Shown here piece by piece: positions 51,870 through 61,425 of a DNA stretch of 64,000 nt (within the stretch, counting starts at the first letter, position 1; every line of letters begins with the position of its first letter). This DNA comes from Saccharobesus litoralis. GTDB lineage: Bacteria; Pseudomonadota; Gammaproteobacteria; Enterobacterales; Alteromonadaceae. The stretch is from the NCBI RefSeq assembly GCF_003063625.1, contig NZ_CP026604.1, positions 3,450,065-3,514,064 of the forward strand. The letters are read 5' to 3'. Made by a program: the position numbers and the translations under genes. The notes under the pieces were generated by a model that saw nothing but the letters and a program-made list of their open reading frames with translations, was not told where the DNA came from and made no database searches.

Positions 51870-53036
51870 TTAAATTAGCATTTCGAGCAGTTCGTTTAGG
51901 TATCTGTGACCAAGGGGGGTGACTTGCCAGTGTTGATTGTGGCTGTCTATAAAGCCTTTGCTTGTGGCTTGGTTGATAAATTCACTAACATCGTCAATTA
52001 CTAGACCCGTATACGCACTAAATTCATCATGTGGGATGGCTTCCATTAAACGACAGCGATTAATGAAGTAATTAAACGCGAGGTCGTCTTGACTAATTTC
52101 GTTGCTTTCGAATAAATAGTCTTTGGCAAGATCCATATATCCAGTCGGGTGCTTTACTTTCTCTGTTCTAATAATCCGCTTTTCATTGGCTAGGGTTATT
52201 TTGCCATGTGCACCACAGCCAATGCCTAAGTAATCGCCAAACCGCCAATAATTTAAATTGTGCTGACATTGATGACCTGGTTTGGCATAAGCACTGATCT
52301 CATATTGTTGGTAACCATTTGTGGTAAGTAATTGATGCCCCTGTTCTTGTATTGCCCACAACGCATCGTCTTCAGGCAATATCGGCGGTTTTGAGCCAAA
52401 TAAAGTATTGGGTTCTATGGTTAATTGATACCAACTTAAATGAGGTGGAGATTGGTCAAGGGCGGTATTTAGATCGTATAGTGCGTCCTGTAACGACTGG
52501 TCGGGTAGGCCGTGCATTAAATCTAAATTAAAACTATTTATCGGTAATTGCTGGGCTAAGTTAGCGGCATTAATGGCTTCGTTGGCATTATGTATGCGGC
52601 CAAGCTTTTGCAGTTTTTCTGCTTGTAAGGATTGCACCCCGATTGAAAAACGATTGATCCCAGCTTGGATAAAGCTGGCTAATTTTTCGGTTTCAACCGT
52701 GCCAGGGTTGGCTTCTAAGGTTATTTCACAGTTATCTTTTAGTTCGACGAGTGATTGAACCCCAGACAAAATTTGCTGGATCCCTTTAGCTGAAAACAGG
52801 CTAGGCGTACCGCCACCAAAAAAGATCGAGTGGATTTTTCGACCTTGAACATAGTGTAAATCTTGTTTTAAGTCATCTAACAAACAAGCAATATAGGTTG
52901 ACTCGGGAATAGTATTGCCAACGGTTTGTGATGAGTTTTTGTGAGTTGCATGTGAGTTAAAGTCACAATACGGACACTTCTGTACACACCAAGGTATATG
53001 AATATAAAGACTTAAGGGCGGTAGCGTTAACGCCAT
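51870..53036 (-). CDS. hemW: Radical SAM heme chaperone HemW
   Basis: A 388-residue radical SAM protein. The [4Fe-4S]-SAM motif is HIPWCVQKCPYCDFNSH (CxxxCxxC). The downstream IFFGGGTPSLFS, SIGVQSLQAEKLQKLGR and GIGCGAHGKI blocks fit HemW, a heme-handling relative of coproporphyrinogen III dehydrogenase that is not itself HemN. The rdgB-hemW order is common in gammaproteobacteria. ATG 53036 lies two bases after the rdgB stop. Confidence 0.94.
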   Translation of the reverse strand: MALTLPPLSLYIHIPWCVQKCPYCDFNSHATHKNSSQTVGNTIPESTYIACLLDDLKQDLHYVQGRKIHSIFFGGGTPSLFSAKGIQQILSGVQSLVELKDNCEITLEANPGTVETEKLASFIQAGINRFSIGVQSLQAEKLQKLGRIHNANEAINAANLAQQLPINSFNLDLMHGLPDQSLQDALYDLNTALDQSPPHLSWYQLTIEPNTLFGSKPPILPEDDALWAIQEQGHQLLTTNGYQQYEISAYAKPGHQCQHNLNYWRFGDYLGIGCGAHGKITLANEKRIIRTEKVKHPTGYMDLAKDYLFESNEISQDDLAFNYFINRCRLMEAIPHDEFSAYTGLVIDDVSEFINQATSKGFIDSHNQHWQVTPLGHRYLNELLEMLI

Positions 53037-53038
53037 GG

Positions 53039-53635
53039 TTATACCTGAGATTGTAGTTTATCTAATAGTTGCGTGAGCGCTTGTCCGCGGTGACTGATCT
53101 TATTTTTTTCAGCTTTGCTCAAATCTGCCGAAGTACAATGATGGCTATCTAACCAAAATAAAGGATCGTAACCAAAACCATTGCTACCTGAACGTTGTTC
53201 GGTAATACGCCCCTGCCATGAACCTTGACAAATTATCGGGGTCGGATCGTCTTTATGACGCATGAATACTAACACGCACTGAAATCTTGCCGTGCGTTGC
53301 TCTGGCTGTACACCTTGTAATTCAGCGAGTAATTTTTGGTTATTTTTTTCATCAGTGGCATTGTCACCACTATAACGCGCTGAATAAATACCAGGCGCGC
53401 CTTTTAAATAATCAACTTCAATACCAGAATCGTCTGCAATTGCGGGTAAACCGGTAGCTGCTGCGGCGTGTCTTGCTTTAATAATGGCATTTTCGACAAA
53501 TGTGGTACCCGTTTCGGCTACTGATGACACATTAAATTCACTTTGGGCGACGACATCAATCGATAAAGGTTCAAGCATGGCGCTTAACTCTTTTACTTTG
53601 CCTTGGTTACCGGTTGCGAGTACGATTTTTTGCAT
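53039..53635 (-). CDS. rdgB: XTP/dITP pyrophosphatase
   Basis: A 198-residue house-cleaning nucleotidase that removes non-canonical purine triphosphates. The Ham1 motifs are [35 protein letters not shown] with YSARYSGD, and GFGYDPLFW near the C-terminus with KISHRGQAL. It is the middle gene of a three-gene minus-strand cluster (RDD, rdgB, hemW) with gaps of 9 and 2 bases. Confidence 0.96.
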   Translation of the reverse strand: MQKIVLATGNQGKVKELSAMLEPLSIDVVAQSEFNVSSVAETGTTFVENAIIKARHAAAATGLPAIADDSGIEVDYLKGAPGIYSARYSGDNATDEKNNQKLLAELQGVQPEQRTARFQCVLVFMRHKDDPTPIICQGSWQGRITEQRSGSNGFGYDPLFWLDSHHCTSADLSKAEKNKISHRGQALTQLLDKLQSQV

Positions 53636-53644
53636 TGAAATATC

Positions 53645-54163
53645 CTAGTAAAGTTTTTGCCAGTTTTTGTGTTGATTGGCATCTTTAGTGAGTACGACGA
53701 CTTCGCATTTCGCTACGTAATCTTGTAATGCTAATTTGTATTTAGGGGCGAAAAGTAACCATAAATTACCTAAACCAAAAACCGAGCTGGCTAAACGGAT
53801 TAAGGCTTGTTTTTTACTAATGTCATGACCGGATTCATTTTGAATTCTTAGACGCCATGCTTTCATTCCTACGGTTTGTCCACCTTGGCTCCAAAACCAA
53901 ATATAAAAATAACAAACACAGCTTAATACATATATTTGAAACAGAATGTGGATTACAGTATGAGCTTGTAGCCAAGCCGCTAAATCTTGATGGCCTGTGG
54001 TGGTGAATAGTCCTAGGGTTTGCGCTAGCCCTAAAAAAAACATGCCTATGGCTGCGGCGGCTAAAGCTAGGGCACAGACAACAAGAGAATCGTAAATAAT
54101 AGCGGCGATGCGCCTTATAAGCCCTGCGCGGGCAAAGCCATTTTTAGAGATGATATCGGGCAT
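53645..54163 (-). CDS. RDD family membrane protein
   Basis: A 172-residue membrane protein. The RDD signature is AGLIRRIAAIIYDSLVV, and the later GGQTVGMKAWRLRIQNESG is the usual second block. Three to four transmembrane helices are visible. RDD proteins are of uncertain function; some act in ion or metabolite transport. It is the first gene of the rdgB-hemW cluster. Its upstream region contains a TATAGTC element and is shared with the divergent chemoreceptor gene. Confidence 0.85.
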   Translation of the reverse strand: MPDIISKNGFARAGLIRRIAAIIYDSLVVCALALAAAAIGMFFLGLAQTLGLFTTTGHQDLAAWLQAHTVIHILFQIYVLSCVCYFYIWFWSQGGQTVGMKAWRLRIQNESGHDISKKQALIRLASSVFGLGNLWLLFAPKYKLALQDYVAKCEVVVLTKDANQHKNWQKLY

Positions 54164-54300
54164 AGAAAAGCGTCACAAAATAATGTCGCGCTATGCTAGC
54201 AAATATTAGCGTTGGATCAACTTGAAGCATCTATCAATTTTTGTTCTCTTATATCACTTAACATATAGTTGAATGATTAAATCAAACTGGACGGTCTAAT

Positions 54301-54429
54301 TTTAGTCAAAGCGATCGAGTTTTAGGGGAAGCCGTCAAGCTTCGAGGCCCCATGAGCATATGCTCTATTATGTGATTGGGGTGAGTAAGCGCCGACAATG
54401 AACCATAAAACTTGAGCGAGAAGACTATA
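54301..54429 (+). repeat. TATAGTC modular element, copy 7 (129 bp)
   Basis: The short form with the GAGCATATGCTC palindrome and no CCTACAT-type stem. The left end is altered to TTTAGTC. It lies between two divergent starts (RDD gene and chemoreceptor) and ends 27 bases before the chemoreceptor ATG, so it is in its leader or promoter. Confidence 0.87.
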
Positions 54430-54456
54430 GACTGTTGGAAAGTTTAGGAAGTAATA

Positions 54457-56361
54457 ATGGGAATATTTTCGTTTGGCATTGGTATGGCAAATCGGTTTTC
54501 GTTTTCGGTTAAGTTTCTTTTAATTGGTGCCGTATTTACCGGTTTGATGTTATACGCGGGTGGACAAATATATTTTTCTACGGCCAATGATATTGGCAAA
54601 TTGAATAGAGAATTAATGGCTAATGACTTACTTAAACAGTTAAGGCCTATGTTGTATGCACCTGAGCGCTCGACCATTGCCAGCTGGCGACGTTTTGAGC
54701 AAAAAATGGCTGAGGCCGATGTCACTGTGTCGAATAAAACACGCACTAATTTAAATCAGGTGCTGGGTGACGACGATAGCAATATCTCAACACGCTTTAA
54801 CGGTTTAAATACCTTGCATCGAGAAATTTTAGCCAGTTCAGGCTTAAAATCCGATGCTGATCATGCCGCGCACTTTTTTATTGAAATCGCCTATTTACAG
54901 CATCCCAAGCTGGCGTATTTAATGGAAGTTTTGCAAGAGAATACGAAACAAGTTGTTAGCCGCGGTTCGTTTACGCCAGATTCGTTTTTGGCTTTAACAG
55001 ATTCACAAAATCAAGTTTTACAGCTGTTACATGAAGTCGAGCTTGATGTGCAAATTCTAACTCAAGAACGTCCTGAAACTGCCAAATTATTAAGTCGAGC
55101 AACCGAACTGGTTGAGCAATTTGCGACTATGGTTAAGGCGCGTATTCTTGACCCTGATACCATAGCTATCAATATTAGTCAGTTGCAATCGCATATAACG
55201 CAAGTTGATGATGCAATGCAGAAAATTTTAGCGATCAGTACTGAAAGCCTCGAAACATCTTTAACTGAGCGTTTAGCCGCAAAACAAAGTACGCAGGTGA
55301 TTATACTGGCGCTATTTACTAGTTTTGGTGGATTTACTCTTTATATTTTGCTGTGCATTGGTAAATCTATTCGCGTCAATGCCGATTTAGTCAGCCGTTA
55401 TACCAATGCCGTTGCGGGTGGTGATTTAAGTCAGTCATTGTCGATCCCTTCTAACGATTCATTAGGTGAGATTGGCAATTATTTAAATGCAACCGTAAAT
55501 GAATTGCATAGCAAAATTCAGCAGATTGACCTAGCTAACCAACATATTCAAACCGCAACTAATACGGTTGGGCAGAGTGTGCGCCATTCGTTTATGCAAG
55601 TGGAAGAGCAGCAAACACAAACTGAGCTAGTCGCAGCAGCCACCGAACAGATGGCGTCTACTGTATCTGAAGTGGCCAATAATGCCGAAACGGCGGCTCT
55701 TGCAACTAAAAGTGCAAATGATGCGGCGCATAAAGGGCGTGACTTTGTTTTTGCGACGATAGACAAAATTGATACGTTAGCCAATGACATAAACCTTGCT
55801 AGTGAAGCGATTAATCATTTGCAGCAAGAAGTATTAAAGATTTCAAGTGTGTTAGAGGTCATTACCACTATTGCTGATCAAACGAATTTGTTGGCATTGA
55901 ATGCAGCAATAGAAGCGGCTCGCGCTGGCGAACATGGTCGTGGTTTTGCGGTTGTCGCGGAAGAGGTGCGTTCACTGGCGCAAAAAACCCAAACGTCGAC
56001 GGAGGAAATTAGCAAGATGATCAGTACTTTGCAGCAGGGAGCTAAAACCTCAGTTGATGTAATGGACAATAGCCAAATTAGTGCTAAACAATCTGTTGAT
56101 ATGATCACTCAGGCAGGCGAGATGTTAGATAACATTCAAAAGGCCATTGAAGAAATCAATGAACAAAATGCCCAAGTCGCCACCGCGACTGAAGAGCAAA
56201 GCATGGTCGCTAAAGAGATCAGTAATAATACTGAAAACTTAAAAGTTGCCACTAAGCAAATCACTGACTGTATTGAGCAAATTGTTGAATCCAATAGTGG
56301 ATTAGAATCTGATGCCCATTCACTTAGTAATTTGGTGTCAGCGTTTAAATTAAGAAGCTAA
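54457..56361 (+). CDS. Methyl-accepting chemotaxis protein
   Basis: A 634-residue chemoreceptor. The first membrane helix is at about residues 15-37. A helical periplasmic domain of roughly 240 residues follows, of HBM-like appearance, then a second helix near 285-307 and a HAMP region ([20 protein letters not shown]). The signalling hairpin is [20 protein letters not shown] and [20 protein letters not shown]. It ends in a long coiled coil. The ligand is unknown. ATG 54457 follows AGGAAG. No cheW/A/B/R genes lie nearby. Confidence 0.93.
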   Translation: MGIFSFGIGMANRFSFSVKFLLIGAVFTGLMLYAGGQIYFSTANDIGKLNRELMANDLLKQLRPMLYAPERSTIASWRRFEQKMAEADVTVSNKTRTNLNQVLGDDDSNISTRFNGLNTLHREILASSGLKSDADHAAHFFIEIAYLQHPKLAYLMEVLQENTKQVVSRGSFTPDSFLALTDSQNQVLQLLHEVELDVQILTQERPETAKLLSRATELVEQFATMVKARILDPDTIAINISQLQSHITQVDDAMQKILAISTESLETSLTERLAAKQSTQVIILALFTSFGGFTLYILLCIGKSIRVNADLVSRYTNAVAGGDLSQSLSIPSNDSLGEIGNYLNATVNELHSKIQQIDLANQHIQTATNTVGQSVRHSFMQVEEQQTQTELVAAATEQMASTVSEVANNAETAALATKSANDAAHKGRDFVFATIDKIDTLANDINLASEAINHLQQEVLKISSVLEVITTIADQTNLLALNAAIEAARAGEHGRGFAVVAEEVRSLAQKTQTSTEEISKMISTLQQGAKTSVDVMDNSQISAKQSVDMITQAGEMLDNIQKAIEEINEQNAQVATATEEQSMVAKEISNNTENLKVATKQITDCIEQIVESNSGLESDAHSLSNLVSAFKLRS

Positions 56362-56402
56362 TAGCTGAGATAAAGCGAAATTGCACTGAACTTTTTGTTA
56401 TC

Positions 56403-56531
56403 TATAGTCAAAGCGATCGGGTCTTAGGGGAAGCCGTCAAGCTTCGAGACCCCATGAGCATATGCTCTACTATGTGATTGGGGCGAGTAAGCGCTGACAA
56501 TGAACCATAAGACCTGAGCGAGAAGACTATA
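56403..56531 (+). repeat. TATAGTC modular element, copy 8 (129 bp)
   Basis: The short form, close to copies 4 and 7, with intact TATAGTC and GACTATA ends. It begins 42 bases after the chemoreceptor stop. Between it and moxR is only the inverted repeat at 56559-56606 and unannotated AT-rich sequence. Confidence 0.88.
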
Positions 56532-56558
56532 ATTATCTAAAACGTTAACTCTATCAAT

Positions 56559-56606
56559 AAGGTAAGCAAATATTAGCGGAATTATTCGTGAAAGTTTGCT
56601 TACCTT
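56559..56606. promoter_or_regulatory. Perfect 12-bp inverted repeat upstream of the moxR operon
   Basis: AAGGTAAGCAAA (56559-56570) and TTTGCTTACCTT (56595-56606) flank a 24-base spacer. No T run follows. It could be an operator for the moxR operon or a weak terminator for the chemoreceptor gene. Confidence 0.45.
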
Positions 56607-56749
56607 GACTAATCAGCAAATACTAGATGGTAATCATTGCAACTATGGGTCGGCAGACTCTGAGTTTAAGGCTTAGGTTTTTCTGAAACGGTTAACCTAA
56701 ACTTAAATTCCGCTGGCCATGATTACATAATTAAACAAGCGAGAGATTA

Positions 56750-57661
56750 ATGAATATAGCGCAACTCACTCAACATACATTGGATAACATAGGCAAATTG
56801 GTATTGGGTAAAGAGTCGCAAATTCGCTTGGCTTTGTGTTGTTTATTTGCTCGCGGCCATTTGTTAATTGAAGATTTACCCGGAATGGGTAAAACCACTT
56901 TGTCCCATGCTTTAGCCCAAGTGATGGGGCTATCTTATCGTCGAGTGCAGTTTACATCAGATTTACTACCGGCTGATATTGTGGGGGTGTCAATTTTTAA
57001 ACCAGAAACCCAGTTGTTCGAGTTTCATCAAGGGCCTATTTTTTCGCAAATTTTATTAGCGGATGAAATTAATCGCGCTAGCCCGAAAACGCAAAGTGCG
57101 CTGTTAGAGGCAATGGAAGAACGGCAGGTCACCGTTGACGGTAAAACCTCCAAGTTGCCTGAACCATTTTTTGTTATTGCTACGCAAAACCCTTTGCATC
57201 AGTCGGGCACCTTTCCCTTACCTGAAAGTCAGCTTGATCGCTTTTTGGTTAGGATCACCTTAGGTTATCCAGAGCAAGAAGCAGAGATGGCCATGCTGAT
57301 GAATAATAAACCTGTCGCTTTGGAGTCGTTACCCGTTTGTATTTCACCCGAGCAGTTATTGGCTATTCAGCAACAAGTTCATCAAGTGACGGTGACTGAA
57401 TCGTTAGTTGAGTATTTACTTAAATTAGTTAAAGAAAGTCGGGAAAATAGTGAATTTGCGATGGGGTTATCGCCACGGGCATCGAAAGCGTTATTACTAA
57501 CTGCGAAAGCTTGGGCGTTAATGGCGGGGCGAGATTATGTAACAGCAGATGATTTACAAGCCATTTTACCCGCTGTGGCTGAACATAGATTAAATCAACA
57601 ATCTATGGCTATGGAATCGGGGTTATCGCAGCGCCTTTTGAGTTTAGTTGAGCCACTTTAA
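56750..57661 (+). CDS. MoxR-family AAA+ ATPase
   Basis: A 303-residue AAA+ chaperone-like ATPase. Walker A is EDLPGMGKTTLSHALAQ, Walker B is LLADEINRASPKTQSALLEA, and the sensor blocks are FFVIATQNPLHQSGTFPLPE and GLSPRASKALLLTAKAW. Family members assist assembly or metal loading of partner proteins, usually encoded with a DUF58/VWA protein and a transglutaminase-like protein, as here. ATG 56750 follows GAGAG. It is the first gene of a three-gene operon. Confidence 0.92.
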   Translation: MNIAQLTQHTLDNIGKLVLGKESQIRLALCCLFARGHLLIEDLPGMGKTTLSHALAQVMGLSYRRVQFTSDLLPADIVGVSIFKPETQLFEFHQGPIFSQILLADEINRASPKTQSALLEAMEERQVTVDGKTSKLPEPFFVIATQNPLHQSGTFPLPESQLDRFLVRITLGYPEQEAEMAMLMNNKPVALESLPVCISPEQLLAIQQQVHQVTVTESLVEYLLKLVKESRENSEFAMGLSPRASKALLLTAKAWALMAGRDYVTADDLQAILPAVAEHRLNQQSMAMESGLSQRLLSLVEPL

Positions 57662-57676
57662 TATAGGTGGCGCAAA

Positions 57677-58672
57677 ATGTTTAAAATCCAAGCTAAACCG
57701 CGTTTTTTAAGTCGATTCTTGAATAAGCGTTTACCTGCTAAACGTAGGCATGAGCTTAATTATAACACCCTTTTTATATTGCCAAGCCGAGCGGGCGTGG
57801 CTGTCATTTTAGTGGCTTTTGCTATTTATGTGATGGGCACCAATTATGCTAATAATCTGGTTTTATTATTGGCTTATATTGTTACTGCTCTATTGATATC
57901 CGCCATTTTTTATAGCTTTTTTAATTTGAGTCGCTTGCAAATTCAAATTGAAGCGAGTCAGCCAATTTATTTAGGACAAAAACTGCAGCAACACTTTCGC
58001 GTGACTAATCAAAGAGCCGCCTATGCGGTTGAGTTTCTCTACGCAAAGCAACAGCTTGAATTTGATTTACCTGAGCCCGGATCGCACACCGTGAGTTTTG
58101 ATTATATGCCAGAGCAACGCGGTTGGTTTGAACCAGACCGATTGCGTATATCGAGTCAGGCACCATTTATGCTGTATACGGTTTGGAGTTTGCCACAATT
58201 TGCTATTCGGCAATTAGTCTATCCCAAACCACTGGCTTGTCCAGAATGGTTAGCGGGTACTGGCCAAGATGACAGTGACGAGGGTGAAGCAAATCAAAAA
58301 AGTCATGATGTGAATGATTTTTATGGCTTGCGAGAATATGTAGCAACCGACCCACTTAAGCATGTGGCGTGGAAGCATTTAGCAAAGGGGAAAGGTTGGT
58401 TAACTAAACAGTTTTCAGGACAGGAATCTGAGCTGAAATGGTTTAGCTATCGGTTAATCTATTCGCATTGTGCTAGCCAAAATACGCAATTAACGGGTAA
58501 TGAATTGCATGAGATGACGTTATCTAAGCTAACTTGGTTAGTACAACAGGCTCATTTAGGCCAAGCCGTTTTTGGCTTGCAATTGCCTAATCAATCATTT
58601 CCTCCTGATCAAGGTGAGCAGCATTTAGAGCGTTGCTTAAAAGCCTTAGCATTATCTGAAGTAGGCTTGTGA
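57677..58672 (+). CDS. DUF58 membrane protein
   Basis: A 331-residue protein. Two close transmembrane helices lie near residues 35-82, followed by a beta-rich region and the DUF58 core, with DFYGLREYVATDPLKHVAWK as the typical block. It begins at ATG 57677, 15 bases after moxR and preceded by AGGTGG. The TGA stop overlaps the next ATG (TGATG). DUF58 proteins are partners of MoxR ATPases; the client is unknown. Confidence 0.9.
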   Translation: MFKIQAKPRFLSRFLNKRLPAKRRHELNYNTLFILPSRAGVAVILVAFAIYVMGTNYANNLVLLLAYIVTALLISAIFYSFFNLSRLQIQIEASQPIYLGQKLQQHFRVTNQRAAYAVEFLYAKQQLEFDLPEPGSHTVSFDYMPEQRGWFEPDRLRISSQAPFMLYTVWSLPQFAIRQLVYPKPLACPEWLAGTGQDDSDEGEANQKSHDVNDFYGLREYVATDPLKHVAWKHLAKGKGWLTKQFSGQESELKWFSYRLIYSHCASQNTQLTGNELHEMTLSKLTWLVQQAHLGQAVFGLQLPNQSFPPDQGEQHLERCLKALALSEVGL

Positions 58673-60699
58673 TGACAGTTGTTGTTCGTAATACGCAAAC
58701 CAATTTAAGTCGGGCGCAATTATACAAAATGCTGGGCTTTATGTTTGTTTCACAAAGTATTTTGTTGACCTACCAAGCTGTACAGCATGTTAATTGGGTG
58801 ATCTTTTTTTACATACTATGTGCTATTTGGCGCTTTACCGAAATTCAAAAACTCGTGCCGCCGATCACGAAAACCTTAAAAAGCAGTTGCTTTGTGGTGG
58901 GGATTATTTTGGTTGGCGCTACTGCTATTGAACATACTATTTTAACAGCCTTGTTTGTTATGTTATGTGTGGCAATTTCCTTAAAGTTATTAGAGTTTAA
59001 TACCAGTCGCGATCTGTTTGGTATCTTGGTTATTCAGTTATTTTTAACTGCCAGTACAGTGCTGTTCTTTTTCGATTTGCATCATGTTTTGTTACTGACT
59101 TTATCTTTATTCCTCATTCTTGCTTGTTTAGTTCAATTTAAGTTACCTAATTTAGCATTAGCCGATAGTTTAAAACGCAGCGGTCAATTGGCTTTGTTTA
59201 GTTTACCTATGGCGTTATTTTTATTTTTTATGATGCCTCAGTTACCGCCATTGTGGAAAATGGCCAAACCTAAAGCGGCACCAACAGGTTTAAGTGAGGA
59301 TGTTAAGCCGGGTGATATTGCTGATTTGGCTGGCAGTAATAAATTAGCATTTAGGGTTGAGTTTCAAAGTACAGCGCCTAAAAATGATCAGCTCTATTGG
59401 CGCACTATAGTGCATGAAGAATTTGATGGTGAATCGTGGAAAATGTCACCGGTTATGCGTCGCTGGTTAAAACAGCCGAAACACCGTCGATATCGAACGC
59501 CTGTTGATGTATATCAGTTTAATAATACGAACTGGCAATACAATGTTATTTTAGAGGCGTCATATCAACCTTGGATGCCCGCTCTGAGTTTAGCTAGTAG
59601 TCAAGACAGTCAGGTTGCGCTATCACCTAACTTAACTTTAGTGAATGAGCAAATATTCAGTAAAGCGACTCAATATAAGGTGGTGTCCTATCAGCAATTG
59701 TTGTCTGAGCCTCAGTTAAATTATGCACGTTGGCAAAACTTACAATTACCAGCTCAGGGCAATGAGCGTACCCGTGAATGGGCTCGTCAAGAAAGACAAA
59801 AATTTGCTAATGATCTTGATTTTATTAGCCATATTTTAAATCTATTTAACCAGCAAAACTTTAGATACACGTTAAAACCGCCACGTTATGGTGTCGATGG
59901 TATCGATAAATTTTTATTTGATGGTAGAGCAGGCTTTTGTGCGCACTATGCCAGTGCCTTTAGCTTTATTATGCGCTCAGTAGGCATACCTGCGCGTGTG
60001 GTGTCTGGCTATCAAGGTGGTGAATGGAATCCTAAAGGACAATATTATAGTTTGTACCAGTATGATGCTCATGCATGGAGTGAAGTGTATTTAGGCGACT
60101 TAGGCTGGAAGCGTTTTGACCCGACTGCATTTGTTGCGCCTGAGCGAGTTGAACTTAATTTACAGCAAGCCATGCGCGGCCAGGATAGTTTTTTGGCCGA
60201 TAGTCAGTTTGCGTTGGTAAAATATAAAGACTTACCTTTGGTTAATGATATGCGCCATTGGTTGGCAAATGTTGATTATCAATGGACACGTTGGATAATC
60301 AACTACAATCGCAAGAAGCAAGAAAACTTGTTCAAATTATTATTTGGGCAACAGCAAAATTGGCATTTTTACTTAAAGCTGGTGTTGTTTTTATTGGCGG
60401 GCGTGGCTGTGTTTGTTTTTCTGATTGTATATATTCAGCGTATAAAACGTTCGCCGAGTCAATCGATAAAATATTATCAATTAGCCTTGAGTCGGTTGGC
60501 AAAGTATCAGATCCACAAGCAGCCCGGTGATACGCCTCAGCGTTTAACACCGCAAGTTGCATTAGTTGCTCCTCAATTGCTACCTCATTGGCAATTAATC
60601 TGTCAGTTATTGGACGACATTCAGTACAGAAGTTTGACTCCCAAACAATATAAACAGAAATTGAAGCAACTAAAGAAATGTATAGCTTTAATTAAATAA
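58672..60699 (+). CDS. Transglutaminase-like membrane protein (TgpA type)
   Basis: A 675-residue membrane protein. About six to seven N-terminal helices (DUF3488) precede a periplasmic transglutaminase-like domain: the catalytic Cys in GRAGFCAHYASAFSFIMR, then IPARVVSGYQGGEWN, the His in YDAHAWSEVYLGDLGW and the Asp in KRFDPTAFV. A last helix (near residue 567) and a DUF4129-like tail follow. In Pseudomonas, TgpA is periplasmic and important for viability. ATG 58672 overlaps the DUF58 stop; a GTG at 58669 is an alternative. It ends immediately before a TATAGTC element. Confidence 0.9.
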   Translation: MTVVVRNTQTNLSRAQLYKMLGFMFVSQSILLTYQAVQHVNWVIFFYILCAIWRFTEIQKLVPPITKTLKSSCFVVGIILVGATAIEHTILTALFVMLCVAISLKLLEFNTSRDLFGILVIQLFLTASTVLFFFDLHHVLLLTLSLFLILACLVQFKLPNLALADSLKRSGQLALFSLPMALFLFFMMPQLPPLWKMAKPKAAPTGLSEDVKPGDIADLAGSNKLAFRVEFQSTAPKNDQLYWRTIVHEEFDGESWKMSPVMRRWLKQPKHRRYRTPVDVYQFNNTNWQYNVILEASYQPWMPALSLASSQDSQVALSPNLTLVNEQIFSKATQYKVVSYQQLLSEPQLNYARWQNLQLPAQGNERTREWARQERQKFANDLDFISHILNLFNQQNFRYTLKPPRYGVDGIDKFLFDGRAGFCAHYASAFSFIMRSVGIPARVVSGYQGGEWNPKGQYYSLYQYDAHAWSEVYLGDLGWKRFDPTAFVAPERVELNLQQAMRGQDSFLADSQFALVKYKDLPLVNDMRHWLANVDYQWTRWIINYNRKKQENLFKLLFGQQQNWHFYLKLVLFLLAGVAVFVFLIVYIQRIKRSPSQSIKYYQLALSRLAKYQIHKQPGDTPQRLTPQVALVAPQLLPHWQLICQLLDDIQYRSLTPKQYKQKLKQLKKCIALIK

Positions 60700-60875
60700 T
60701 CTAGTCTTCTCGCTCAGGTTTTATGGTTCATTGTCGGCACTTACTCGCCCCAATCACATAATAGAGCATATGCTCATGGGGTCTCGAAGTTTGACGGCTT
60801 TGCTTACATGGATGTAAGTACTTAGCGTGAGCAGGATGCGGAAGCTGCCCCTAAACCCTGATCGCTTTGACTAAA
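60700..60875 (-). repeat. TATAGTC modular element, copy 9 (176 bp, inverted)
   Basis: It has both the GAGCATATGCTC palindrome and a CTTACAT-CC-ATGTAAG stem (60803-60818), plus a CGTGAGCAGGATGCGGAAGC segment related to the GTCCTGCTCACG variant. Outer ends have decayed to TCTAGTC and GACTAAA. With its flanking 180 AT-rich bases it fills the 360-base gap between the transglutaminase gene and the response regulator. Confidence 0.85.
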
Positions 60876-61059
60876 GATGTAAGAATTATAGGAAAGTGCC
60901 TTAGTTGTGACGGATATAAACTTTAACTGGCTTAAGCTAACATAGCTTATCCCGCGAGATAGTAACTTAATCTTGCGTGTTAAGAGTGTTTGCTTTATGT
61001 TAATGGTTTTTTAACGTTAATCGTAAAATCCTCAAAGCTAACAAATTAAAATTAATTTT

Positions 61060-61425
61060 ATGACTATACCTGTACTTATTTGTGATGACTCAGCGTTGGC
61101 GCGTAAGCAAGTCAAAAAAAGTTTACCTGACGGCTGGGACATCGACGTTAATATGGTTTCTAATGGCAGGGAAGCAATTGATTATTTACGCCAAAACCAA
61201 GTCGGCGTTTTGTTTCTTGATTTGACTATGCCAGAGATCGATGGTGTAGGTGTATTGGAAACCAACAAGGCTGAAAAATTAGTCGACTTCGTTATTGTCG
61301 TGTCGGCCGATATTCAACCCGATATGAAAAAGCGTGTTGAAGAGTTGGGCGCTTTAGCGTTTATTAATAAACCAGTTAATACTGCTAAGCTTAATGATAT
61401 TCTGAAAACTTACGGGTTGTTGTAA
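61060..61425 (+). CDS. CheY-like single-domain response regulator
   Basis: A 121-residue receiver domain. Acidic residues are in LICDDSALARKQ, the phosphoacceptor Asp is in VLFLDLTMPEIDG, the Thr/Ser position is in FVIVVSADIQPD and the Lys in FINKPVN. There is no output domain, so it acts through partner proteins. Its stop abuts the ATG of the CheC/CheX-like gene, and the two are probably an operon with the GGDEF gene. No histidine kinase is beside it. Confidence 0.92.
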   Translation: MTIPVLICDDSALARKQVKKSLPDGWDIDVNMVSNGREAIDYLRQNQVGVLFLDLTMPEIDGVGVLETNKAEKLVDFVIVVSADIQPDMKKRVEELGALAFINKPVNTAKLNDILKTYGLL

